Source: Flavobacteriaceae bacterium TMED81 (GTDB taxonomy: Bacteria > Bacteroidota > Bacteroidia > Flavobacteriales > Flavobacteriaceae). From it: a stretch of DNA of 6,782 nucleotides. Position 1 is the first letter of the stretch, and every line of letters starts with the position of its first letter. The translations under genes and the position numbers were made by a program. This document shows positions 1 through 6,525 of the stretch, in pieces. The stretch is from assembly GCA_002171575.2 (NCBI GenBank), contig NHEI02000021.1:35181-41962 (forward strand), given 5' to 3'. A model generated the notes under the pieces. It made no database searches. It saw nothing but the letters and a program-made list of their open reading frames with translations, and was not told the DNA's origin.

Positions 1-671
1 TTGATATGTTGATCGATAATCTGGATAATTTCCAAAGCGGTACCCTCTTGTACGATCTGTGGTGCACTCTCTTTCGGAGATGCGTCTCCAGTGACCACGG
101 CCTTGTTGTCTGCGATATAATCGCGAAGGTATTGACGTAAGTCTTGTACAATTTCATCCCATTCAGCGATTTCATATTTGGTAATCGAGATAAAATTCTC
201 GTCCATAAACACCTCTTTGACATAGGGCTTATGAAACAACTCAGTCGCCAGAGGGGAGTTCTTTGCCTCATCAATATTTTTAGCTTCATAAACTTCGCCC
301 ACGATACGTTTGTTACACACAAATTTCATCACGGCAGGGTTAGGGGTACTTTCTGCATAAACCGAAATGGCCTCTTTTTGATCGGCTTGTTTTTTGACCT
401 GTCCACCCTGATTGAGGTAATCGGCGAGTTGTGATGCAACTTCGTCTTGCACATCATCCCATTCTAGGATATCAAAACGCTCAACCTCGATCCAATTTTC
501 AGTCAAACGAACATGCTTGACAAAAGGGAGGTAAAACAATTGTTGGATCAATGGGAAACCTCCAGCATCGTCAACATTGGTAAAGTCGATTTGATCATCG
601 CCTAAGAGCTGGTTGCTTACAAAACGAATTCGAGTCGGGTGGTCAGTTGTTGCAATGGTAAACTGAAACAT
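1..671 (-). CDS. Nfu/NifU-family iron-sulfur cluster carrier, 3' end cut off by the window
   Basis: Translating the minus strand from the ATG at 669-671 gives 223 residues open to the left edge. The protein contains two tandem Nfu N-terminal domains. Domain 1 (about residues 5-88) has the signature TDHPTRIRFVSN at 9-20, and domain 2 (about 105-188) has STPNPAVMKFVCN at 108-120. The matching stretches LFYLPFVKHV (45-54) and LFHKPYVKEV (145-154), and EWDDV (70-74) and EWDEI (170-174), lie exactly 100 residues apart, so this is an internal duplication. The last visible residues (about 211-223, ALEIIQIIDQHI) look like the first helix of the C-terminal NifU domain. That domain should carry the CxxC motif that binds a 4Fe-4S cluster, but it lies outside the window. 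Family members carry Fe-S clusters to target proteins in the cytoplasm. The double N-terminal domain is usual in Bacteroidota. The gene is divergent from the carbonic-anhydrase-like gene, and no Shine-Dalgarno sequence is seen before the ATG. Confidence 0.9.
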   Translation of the reverse strand, partial: MFQFTIATTDHPTRIRFVSNQLLGDDQIDFTNVDDAGGFPLIQQLFYLPFVKHVRLTENWIEVERFDILEWDDVQDEVASQLADYLNQGGQVKKQADQKEAISVYAESTPNPAVMKFVCNKRIVGEVYEAKNIDEAKNSPLATELFHKPYVKEVFMDENFISITKYEIAEWDEIVQDLRQYLRDYIADNKAVVTGDASPKESAPQIVQEGTALEIIQIIDQHI

Positions 672-685
672 AGCGCAATTTTTTA

Positions 686-693
686 CAAAAATA
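686..693 (-). promoter_or_regulatory. Candidate -7 promoter element for the nfu gene
   Basis: Read on the minus strand this is TATTTTTG, a full match to the Bacteroidota -7 consensus TAnnTTTG. It lies 14 bases upstream of the nfu ATG, which would give a very short leader. The nearest upstream TTTG (709-712) is only 15 bases away, shorter than the roughly 19-21 bases expected for the -33 element, so this may be chance in AT-rich DNA. Confidence 0.3.
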
Positions 694-706
694 CACAAAC
701 CACATC

Positions 707-721
707 ATCAAACCCTTTGAT
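707..721. repeat. Small dyad in the divergent nfu / carbonic anhydrase intergenic region
   Basis: ATCAAA, CCC, TTTGAT: a perfect 6-base inverted repeat around a 3-base centre, in the middle of the only divergent promoter region (672-736). Each arm contains a TTTG on one strand, so it could be part of -33 elements for both directions or a small operator. Six-base arms in a short AT-rich spacer are weak evidence. No regulator is implied by the neighbours. Confidence 0.3.
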
Positions 722-736
722 TTTGTACATTTAAAC

Positions 737-1261
737 ATGATTCTAAAAACCGTACGTGGAAAAACGCCTATTCATGGGGCGAATTGTTTTTTTTCGGAGA
801 CTTCTGTTGTCATTGGCGACGTGGTCATGGGTCGGGATTGCTCGGTCTGGTATCACGCAGTCATTCGAGGGGATGTTCACAGTATTCGAATCGGAGACCG
901 AGTCAATATCCAAGATGGTGCAGTGATCCATGCGACCTATGAGCGTTCTCCAACAACAATTGGAAATCGTGTTTCGATTGGGCATAATGCCATTGTGCAT
1001 GGATGTACGATTCACGACAATGTTTTGATTGGAATGGGTTCGATTGTGATGGACGACTGTGTGGTTGAATCCAACAGCATTATTGCTGCTGGGGCAGTTC
1101 TAACACAGGGGACACACGTGCCATCGGGCACGATCTATGGCGGGGTTCCTGCAAAAAAGATAAAGGATATTTCAGCCGAACTCTTAGAAGGTGAAATCGA
1201 GAGAATAGCCGACAACTATACCTTGTATGCGGGTTGGTTTACGGAATCGAAAGTTCAATGA
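737..1261 (+). CDS. Gamma-carbonic-anhydrase family protein (left-handed beta-helix hexapeptide repeats)
   Basis: The 174-residue protein matches the full length of the gamma-carbonic anhydrase/YrdA/PaaY group. Imperfect hexapeptide repeats run from about residue 25 to 140 (for example VVIGDV, IRIGDR, TTIGNR, VLIGMG), followed by a C-terminal helix (about 145-162). The metal-site pattern is complete: Arg44 and Asp46 in RGD, Asn57 and Gln59 in NIQDG, and the three zinc- or iron-binding histidines His65 (VIHAT), His83 (IGHNA) and His88 (VHGC). The proton-shuttle glutamates of the archaeal Cam enzyme are not evident: Val47 follows the RGD and there is no acidic loop after His65. Many bacterial relatives share this and show little or no carbonic anhydrase activity in vitro, so the reaction (CO2/bicarbonate hydration or a CoA-thioester-linked role) cannot be fixed from sequence. 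The likely form is a cytoplasmic trimer. It is the only plus-strand gene here, and its 3' end overlaps the end of murI by 23 bases. Confidence 0.9.
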   Translation: MILKTVRGKTPIHGANCFFSETSVVIGDVVMGRDCSVWYHAVIRGDVHSIRIGDRVNIQDGAVIHATYERSPTTIGNRVSIGHNAIVHGCTIHDNVLIGMGSIVMDDCVVESNSIIAAGAVLTQGTHVPSGTIYGGVPAKKIKDISAELLEGEIERIADNYTLYAGWFTESKVQ

Positions 1262-2018
1262 TATTTTCAGGAGTAACAAATTGACGCATGGTTTGCGAAT
1301 CCCCCGTGCAATAGTAAGTGGTATTCCCCAGATCTTGTGATTTACAACCTAACTCTTTTTTATTCAAGACGCGCTCGACTTGTTTGGCGACTGCACCATT
1401 GCAGTCAACGATTTTGATATGTTTTGGTAGAGTTCGATTCAATATGGGTGTTAAAAAAGGGTAGTGCGTACACCCCAAAACCAAGTGGTCTACTCCTTGC
1501 TCGATCATGGGTTGCGTATAGCTTTGCAAGAGTTGCTCCATTTCTTCGCTTTGGAGCATTCCACTTTCGATCATCTCGACCAAATGCTTTCCCTCCTTTT
1601 CGAGGATTCGAACCCCCTGGCCATAGGCCGTAGCGGTTTCGTGAAAGAGTCCACTGCTTAAGGTTCCTTTGGTCGCCAGTACGCCAACAACTCCTGTTTT
1701 GGTTTGTAGGGCAGCTGGCTTGATTGCTGGCTCGATTCCGACAAAAGGCATCGGATGGGTTTTTCGCAACGATTCGATGGCATTTGTTGTTGCGGTATTG
1801 CAGGCCACAACGATGAGTTTACATGATTGTTCACAGAGCCAATGGGTCAGCGCTCGACTTCGTTCTCGGATATCCTCGGGAGATAGGGCGCCGTATGGAG
1901 CAAATGCGTTATCAGATATATAGATAAAGTTTTCGTTTGGAAGCAAGGATCGAAGTTCACGCAGTAGCGACAAGCCACCCACACCCGAATCAAATACGCC
2001 TATTGGACGATTACCCAT
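1239..2018 (-). CDS. murI: Glutamate racemase
   Basis: MurI is a cofactor-independent racemase that converts L-glutamate to the D-glutamate used in the peptidoglycan stem peptide (cytoplasm, MurD substrate). The 259 residues are of normal family length. The N-terminal motif IGVFDSGVGGLS (6-17) carries Asp10 and Ser11. The catalytic cysteines are Cys73 in VACNTATTNA and Cys183 in LGCTHYP, with His185 next to the second. SDNAFAPYG (35-43) is the usual substrate-pocket segment, and GVVGVLATKGTL (109-120) begins the second lobe. The start is the ATG at 2016-2018, directly before the first conserved strand. The gene lies downstream of the ompH pair but is separated from it by a strong terminator hairpin that ends 13 bases before the ATG. 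It therefore depends on readthrough or on a promoter I cannot recognise. Its TAA overlaps the carbonic-anhydrase-like gene tail to tail. Confidence 0.96.
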   Translation of the reverse strand: MGNRPIGVFDSGVGGLSLLRELRSLLPNENFIYISDNAFAPYGALSPEDIRERSRALTHWLCEQSCKLIVVACNTATTNAIESLRKTHPMPFVGIEPAIKPAALQTKTGVVGVLATKGTLSSGLFHETATAYGQGVRILEKEGKHLVEMIESGMLQSEEMEQLLQSYTQPMIEQGVDHLVLGCTHYPFLTPILNRTLPKHIKIVDCNGAVAKQVERVLNKKELGCKSQDLGNTTYYCTGDSQTMRQFVTPENIIELSIP

Positions 2019-2023
2019 GGTGT

Positions 2024-2058
2024 AAAAATAAAAAACTACCCTTAATAAGGGCAGTTTT
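2024..2058 (-). terminator. Rho-independent terminator after the ompH genes
   Basis: On the minus strand a 12-base-pair stem (AAAACTGCCCTT paired with AAGGGTAGTTTT, one G-U pair, arms 2047-2058 and 2032-2043) with a 3-base ATT loop (2044-2046) is followed by a T-rich run (TT, A, TTTTT to 2024). It lies 25 bases after the TAA of the 169-residue ompH gene and 13 bases before the murI ATG. The arm is AT-rich at the base with a CCC/GGG core, usual for a terminator in this phylum. It could also act as an attenuator for murI. Confidence 0.78.
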
Positions 2059-2083
2059 AAAAATTTTAATACAGAGTTTTTAT

Positions 2084-2593
2084 TTAGAAGCCAAGCTCAG
2101 TTTTGACATCTGCCATCAGGTCTTTTCCTTTGGCCATGAGTACGGAAGATCCTTGACTAGAGTCCATCACATAATCAAACCCTTGTGCGGTCGCAACTTT
2201 TTCGACTGCTGCACGTGCCTTCTCAATCAAAGGACGTAGTAAGTCGGCTTGTTTTTGCTGCACATCTTGGAGAGCTGTTTGACGAAACTGTTGGATATTT
2301 TGCTCCATACCCTGTAATTCTTGCTGACGCTTTTGATTTGTTAGGTCTGTCTGATTTTCAGCATCTGCAGAGTAATTTTGCATTTTCGTTTGCAGTTCTT
2401 TTAACGAAGATTCTATCTCATTGGTGTAATCCTTTTCGAGTTTTTGAATCTCTTCCTGCGCAGCGATAACCTCGGGCATCTCACTCACGAGTTTTTGAAA
2501 GTCGAGGTGAGTAACCTTAGATTGTGCTTGGGCTGTAAAGCTCATAAAAGCAATGCAGATTGCTGTGATATAGTGTGTGAATTTAATTTTCAT
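2084..2593 (-). CDS. ompH: OmpH/Skp-family periplasmic chaperone (second copy, 169 aa)
   Basis: Skp/OmpH proteins are trimeric periplasmic holdases that hold unfolded outer-membrane proteins for the BAM complex. The protein starts with a signal peptide (residues 1-23, hydrophobic ITAICIAFMSF, likely cleavage after AQA at 23). A short first strand follows (KVTHLDFQKLVSEMP, 26-40). Residues 41-125 form a long Gln/Glu/Lys-rich helical pair, which in Skp makes the tentacles. The body is then completed by the strand FDYVMDSS (139-146) and the family ending KDLMADVKTELGF. The ATG at 2591-2593 sits directly before the signal peptide. It lies 16 bases after the other ompH gene and has no clear Shine-Dalgarno sequence. 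It is the last gene before the terminator. Specialisation relative to its paralogue is unknown. Confidence 0.92.
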   Translation of the reverse strand: MKIKFTHYITAICIAFMSFTAQAQSKVTHLDFQKLVSEMPEVIAAQEEIQKLEKDYTNEIESSLKELQTKMQNYSADAENQTDLTNQKRQQELQGMEQNIQQFRQTALQDVQQKQADLLRPLIEKARAAVEKVATAQGFDYVMDSSQGSSVLMAKGKDLMADVKTELGF

Positions 2594-2609
2594 TCTATTG
2601 AGGTTTAAT

Positions 2610-3260
2610 TTATCTCTGCTCGCTGGATTTCGCTTTTCGTATTGAGTCCATTTCTCTTTTACGCTTTTCTAAAACCTTTTGGCGAGCAGCGTTTTGCTCT
2701 TGTTTACGAGACTCAACGAGTTCCTCTCGTGCTTTTTTCTTGTCTTTTTGATTGATGTATTTTACAACAAGGTTGCTAATATCGTACTTTTTTTCCGAAT
2801 GGAAGACCAAAATTTCAGCACTTCGATCAAATACATAATCTAGTTTTCGATTTTCTGCAACTTCTTTGACGGCTTCCAAAATTTTATCTTGGATGGGCTG
2901 AATAAAAATGACCTTTTGCGCCAACCAATCGCCTTGCGGTCCGAATCGTTTTTGTTGATGGGTATTGAGCTCTTCTTGTTCAAAAGCAATATCTTCCTCT
3001 CTTTCTTCAATCAACTCTTCAGTAAGCAAAGGACGTTCGAGATCCAATTTTTGCTGCAGCTCGTCGATTTTACTTTGTTTATTGCTGATTTCTTCTTTCC
3101 AAAAACTGATTTTATCTTCCAAAGCTGCATTGGCATCTTTATAATCATTGAGATTTTCAAGCACACGATCCATGTCCATAAAGCCAATACGAACCCGGTT
3201 CTGCGCCACGATCAAGGTCGTAAAGCCCAAGAAAAGCCCAAGAAATAAGATTTTTTTCAA
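2610..3260 (-). CDS. ompH: OmpH/Skp-family periplasmic chaperone (first copy, 216 aa, TTG start, charged tail)
   Basis: The protein has a signal peptide (residues 1-19, KKILFLGLFLGFTTLIVA, cleavage before Gln20). The Skp entry strand is RIGFMDMDRVLENLNDY (24-40). Helical coiled-coil arms cover about 44-105 and 112-140, and the closing strand LDYVFDRSAEILVFH (140-154) resembles FDYVMDSS of the neighbour. Beyond the usual end it carries about 45 further residues (172-216), almost all Lys, Arg, Glu and Gln, predicted helical. The reading frame can only begin at a TTG (3258-3260) if the signal peptide is kept. The frame is closed by the bamA TAA two codons upstream, and the first ATG is codon 28, inside the mature domain. 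The TTG follows the bamA stop by 6 bases with no Shine-Dalgarno sequence, so translation by reinitiation after bamA is likely. Inferred role: chaperone for BamA clients. Confidence 0.9.
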   Translation of the reverse strand: MKKILFLGLFLGFTTLIVAQNRVRIGFMDMDRVLENLNDYKDANAALEDKISFWKEEISNKQSKIDELQQKLDLERPLLTEELIEEREEDIAFEQEELNTHQQKRFGPQGDWLAQKVIFIQPIQDKILEAVKEVAENRKLDYVFDRSAEILVFHSEKKYDISNLVVKYINQKDKKKAREELVESRKQEQNAARQKVLEKRKREMDSIRKAKSSEQR

Positions 3261-3266
3261 AACAAA

Positions 3267-5816
3267 TTAAAATTGCTGCCCGATGATAAAGTGTGTTTCC
3301 CAGCCATGGGGACTCAGATCGCCTTCAACAGGGCTATCAAACCCATATCCAAAATCGATTCCGAGAAGACCAAAGGCGGGCATAAAAATTCGAATCCCAA
3401 AACCAGCGGACCTTTTCATATCAAACGGATTATATTGCTTAAAATTGTTATAGGAGTTTGCTGCTTCCAAAAAACTCAAAGCAAAGATGGAGGCCGACGG
3501 TTTGAGGGTGATTGGATACCGCAGCTCCAGCGAGAACTTATTGTAAATCGTGGCGCCGTCCCGATCGGATAATGACTGGTTTTCGTATCCTCGCATCGCG
3601 ATGGTTTCTCGTCCATCAAGTGCATACTGTGAAAGACCATCCCCACCCAAATAAAAACGCTCGAATGGAATAATGCCAAGATCGTTATTGTATGCTCCTA
3701 AATAGCCAAACTCAGTATGTGTTTTCAGTACCAATTTGTCGATGATTGTACTGTACCAAGAGCCAGAAAATTTCAATTTATAATACTCTAACCACCGAAA
3801 TTTTTCCTGATCAATTTTCGCTTGGTCTGGAGTCCCGTCTGTATTTTGATAGGCAGCTTGATCTCCCAGATTCGCGTAGTCTGTATTATTGACCAATGAA
3901 TACGGAAAAGACACCTTTGCACTCACTGAAAATTGAGAACCCCCTAATGGAAAAATTGGGTTGGTGTAGGTGTTATTCCGGGAAAGGGCAACAGTGTAAT
4001 ACAGATTATTCGATACGCCATCTCCAAAGGTGAATAAGCCCGTGTAGTAATTGTTTAAATCATAGTATTGATATCCGATTGCTTGAGAAAGGGTAAAGTA
4101 ATCGTCGGGCACTTGCAAGCGTTTGGCCAAGCCGACATTTATACCACGGATTTTAAAATACTGACTTGTATCAGCACGACCTGTAAGGTAATTATATCGG
4201 TACTGAGTGGTTTGTGAAACCGAGGTTGAAAATTGAACGGGCTGTTGGCCGCCAAGCCACGGTTCTGCAAATGAAAAGCTGTAGGTTTCGTAAAAACGAC
4301 TTTTTTGCAAACGCAAGGACAACTGTTGTCCATCCCCCATAGGAACAGGTCTATATGCCGATTTGTTCCAGATGTTTCGCATCGAAAAGTTGCTAAAACT
4401 CAATCCAAGTGTTCCGATAAATCCGCCACCACCATATCCACCTTGAAGCTCGATTTGACTGGCTCCCTTTTCAACGAGTCCGTATTCGATATCCACAGTC
4501 CCAGCATTGGGGTCAACATTCTTAAAGTCGGGAGAAATTTGCTCAGGATCAAAAAAACCGAGTTGACCCAATTCTCGAACCGATCGAACAACGAGATCTT
4601 TGCTGTATAGTGCGCCTGGCTTGGTACGGATTTCTCTGTAAATCACATGGTCATTGGTCCGATCGTTTCCGACAACGGTGATTCGATTAAAATAAGCTGG
4701 CTTCCCTTCGATAATTCGAATTTCGAAGTTGATGGTATCGTTCTCGGCACTGATTTCGACAGGGTTTACAGACGAGAACAAATACCCATTGTTTTGATAT
4801 AGGTTGGTCAAATCCTCTCCATCGGGTTTGGTGGGATCTGCAATCCGTTTGCGAAGTAACACCCCATTATAGGTATCCCCTTTATCGATTCCCAATAGGC
4901 GGGCAAGAGCTCGATCCGAATACACACTATTCCCCAAAAAGTTAATGTCTCCAAAATAGTACTTATTTCCCTCAACCACTTTGACTTGAACGTCGATATC
5001 ATTGTCATTAGAAATCACTGTGTCAGAAACCACTCGGGCATCGCGATGCCCTTTTTCTTTGTAGTAATCGATAAGGGCGCCAAGGTCTTCATTGTAATCG
5101 TCTTCAATGAATTTTGACTTTTTCCAAAAGCGGCCAAAGAATTTACGTTTGGTGTTTTTGAATTGCTTTCGTAACGTACCATCACTGAATTTATCGTTGC
5201 CCTCAAATGTAATGGAGTTGATTTTCACACGTTCACCACGATCGATAAAGATTAGCATTTTTTGACTGTTGCTGCCAACCGTATCTTTTTTGGTCTCAAT
5301 GGTGACTTTCGTATTTAAAAAGCCATCTTTTCGGTATTTATTGACGATGTAGTTTTCTGTGGTTTCTAAAAAGTTTTCACTGATTTTTAGCCCTTTTTTC
5401 AATCCTGTGTCGTCAATCAAACTTTGTAGTTTACTCTTTTTGACCCCTTTGATGGTAAAATCAGAAAGCGTTGGAAGCTCTTGAATGTAGATCTCAATAT
5501 CAGCAGTATCCCCTTCCACTCGTGTGAGATAAAAATTGATGTCGCTGAAGAGCTCGAGTTTCCAAAGTTTGTTGATAACGGCACTGATGTCATCTCCAGG
5601 GATTCGAACTTGTTGTCCAGTGCGAAGCCCAGTATACGCAACGACAGTTTGTGGGCTAAAACTTTTTATACCAGTGACTTCAATTTTGCCCAAGGTATAC
5701 AGTTTTCCCTGATCAAAAGAGGGGGTTTGTTGCGCCAGTGAACTGCTACATACAGCCAGAAACAAAAAAATCCAAGGGGTGATATTATTTAGCAATTTGC
5801 TCACTCGTTTTTCCAA
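3267..5816 (-). CDS. bamA: Outer-membrane protein assembly factor BamA (Omp85)
   Basis: BamA is the central barrel of the BAM complex, which folds and inserts beta-barrel proteins into the outer membrane. The numbering below uses the longest form, 849 residues. A signal peptide lies at about 7-28 (WIFLFLAVCSSSLA, cleavage before QQ). Five POTRA domains follow, at about 41-114, 115-195, 196-284, 285-372 and 373-449. Each shows the strand-Gly-Asn pattern, such as ITFEGNDKFS (202-211), INFLGNSVYS (291-300) and ITVVGNDRTN (379-388). The 16-strand barrel runs from about 455 to 849. It has the loop-6 signature MRGYENQS (741-748, the VRGF/Y motif) and ends in the aromatic beta-signal IIGQQF. Length is normal for Bacteroidota. 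No ATG is available near the N-terminus: possible starts are TTG (5816), GTG (5804, giving 845 aa) and TTG (5795), with an in-frame TAA at 5829-5831. The gene overlaps the end of uppS, so the two are probably translationally coupled. Confidence 0.97.
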   Translation of the reverse strand: MEKRVSKLLNNITPWIFLFLAVCSSSLAQQTPSFDQGKLYTLGKIEVTGIKSFSPQTVVAYTGLRTGQQVRIPGDDISAVINKLWKLELFSDINFYLTRVEGDTADIEIYIQELPTLSDFTIKGVKKSKLQSLIDDTGLKKGLKISENFLETTENYIVNKYRKDGFLNTKVTIETKKDTVGSNSQKMLIFIDRGERVKINSITFEGNDKFSDGTLRKQFKNTKRKFFGRFWKKSKFIEDDYNEDLGALIDYYKEKGHRDARVVSDTVISNDNDIDVQVKVVEGNKYYFGDINFLGNSVYSDRALARLLGIDKGDTYNGVLLRKRIADPTKPDGEDLTNLYQNNGYLFSSVNPVEISAENDTINFEIRIIEGKPAYFNRITVVGNDRTNDHVIYREIRTKPGALYSKDLVVRSVRELGQLGFFDPEQISPDFKNVDPNAGTVDIEYGLVEKGASQIELQGGYGGGGFIGTLGLSFSNFSMRNIWNKSAYRPVPMGDGQQLSLRLQKSRFYETYSFSFAEPWLGGQQPVQFSTSVSQTTQYRYNYLTGRADTSQYFKIRGINVGLAKRLQVPDDYFTLSQAIGYQYYDLNNYYTGLFTFGDGVSNNLYYTVALSRNNTYTNPIFPLGGSQFSVSAKVSFPYSLVNNTDYANLGDQAAYQNTDGTPDQAKIDQEKFRWLEYYKLKFSGSWYSTIIDKLVLKTHTEFGYLGAYNNDLGIIPFERFYLGGDGLSQYALDGRETIAMRGYENQSLSDRDGATIYNKFSLELRYPITLKPSASIFALSFLEAANSYNNFKQYNPFDMKRSAGFGIRIFMPAFGLLGIDFGYGFDSPVEGDLSPHGWETHFIIGQQF

Positions 5817-6525
5817 ATCGACGTTCTCTTAGTTGATAATCTGTGATTGCATTGTGTAGGGAAGTCTCGTTAAAATCAGGCCAAAGCTTTTCGGTAAAAT
5901 ACAATTCTGCATAGGCGATTTGCCACAGCAAAAAATTACTTATTCGGACTACACCACTTGTGCGAATCAACAGATCGACATCTGGTAAATTTTGCGTGTA
6001 AAGATGCTTATTTATTATGTCTTCGTCAACATTTTCAACTGAAATTATGTTATTTTTAACTTTATAGCTGATTTCTTGAATTGCACGTTGGATTTCTTGT
6101 CGTGCACCATAGCTAAGTGCGAGGGTCAGCACCAGCCCCGTATTCGATTTGGTTTCGTCCAAAACCTCTTGCAATTCGTGTTGAACATTCTCGGGCATCA
6201 TATCGGTATGGCCAATCGCATTCAGACGGATATTGTTCTTTTTCATCAAAGGCAGTTCGCGCTTTAACGCACTGACAAGCAACTTCATTAAAGTTTTGAC
6301 TTCGTGTTTTGGGCGATTCCAGTTTTCAGTGGAAAACGCATACAAGGTCAGGTTCTGTATTCCCAAGCGGGCAGCAGCCTCAACAACTTTACGCACCGAT
6401 TTTGCCCCTTCACGGTGACCAAAAACACGGGGCTGGTTACGCAGCTTTGCCCAGCGACCATTTCCATCCATGATGATGGCAATGTGCTTTGGCAATCTTT
6501 TGATATCTATGTCAATTGCTGTCAT
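5785..6525 (-). CDS. uppS: Di-trans,poly-cis undecaprenyl diphosphate synthase (isoprenyl transferase)
   Basis: UppS adds eight cis isoprene units from isopentenyl diphosphate to farnesyl diphosphate. The product is the C55 carrier lipid for peptidoglycan and surface polysaccharides; the enzyme is cytosolic and membrane-associated. The 246 residues span the whole family. The motif HIAIIMDGNGRWA (14-26) has the catalytic Asp20. FGHREGA (35-41) has His37. YAFSTENWNRP (62-72) is the substrate-loop motif, ALSYGAR (136-142) follows, and LLIRTSG...RISNFLLWQIAYAELYF holds Arg188, Arg194, Ser196 and the Mg-site Glu207. The ending RERRFGKTSEQ is typical. The ATG at 6523-6525 is chosen over a TTG further upstream because AGAAGG lies 6 bases before it and its A-T-G overlaps the upstream TGA (ATGA). 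Odd point: the normally acidic position in the SGExRISNF motif is Val192, followed by Val193. The 3' end overlaps bamA by 20-32 bases. Confidence 0.96.
   Translation of the reverse strand: MTAIDIDIKRLPKHIAIIMDGNGRWAKLRNQPRVFGHREGAKSVRKVVEAAARLGIQNLTLYAFSTENWNRPKHEVKTLMKLLVSALKRELPLMKKNNIRLNAIGHTDMMPENVQHELQEVLDETKSNTGLVLTLALSYGARQEIQRAIQEISYKVKNNIISVENVDEDIINKHLYTQNLPDVDLLIRTSGVVRISNFLLWQIAYAELYFTEKLWPDFNETSLHNAITDYQLRERRFGKTSEQIAK
5802..5816 (-). promoter_or_regulatory. Translation start region of bamA with competing TTG and GTG codons
   Basis: On the minus strand the sequence is TTGGAAAAACGAGTG. The first TTG (5814-5816) opens the longest frame. The GTG at 5802-5804 is preceded by GGA (5812-5814) with a 7-base A-rich spacer, which is a better initiation context and leaves a compact signal peptide beginning MSKLLNNITPW. 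I slightly favour the GTG but cannot decide. Everything lies inside the last codons of uppS, so ribosomes ending at the uppS TAA (5785-5787) may feed this start. Confidence 0.45.

Noticed and set aside
144..434. 96-codon plus-strand open frame
   Set aside because: It lies antisense to the nfu gene, whose translation shows clear domain repeats; the plus-strand product has no recognisable pattern.
743..1015. 90-codon minus-strand open frame
   Set aside because: It is a shadow on the opposite strand of the gamma-carbonic-anhydrase gene with its intact metal motif.
1424..1923. Several plus-strand open frames opposite murI
   Set aside because: The minus-strand frame encodes an intact glutamate racemase with both catalytic cysteines, and the opposite frames overlap each other and lack any family pattern.
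2032..2070. The hairpin after ompH read as a plus-strand terminator
   Set aside because: The stem is symmetric, but no plus-strand gene ends nearby and the run after the plus-strand arm is mixed A and T, so only the minus-strand reading is supported.
3273..3572. 99-codon plus-strand open frame, with other plus-strand frames in 4305-4610 and 5481-5741
   Set aside because: All lie opposite bamA, whose full-length frame has five POTRA domains and a barrel; none shows a domain, start context or promoter.
5732..5751. Possible lipobox (LAVC) in the BamA signal peptide
   Set aside because: The residue before Cys is Val, not Gly, Ala or Ser, and the Cys is followed by a normal SLA cleavage site; BamA is not a lipoprotein.
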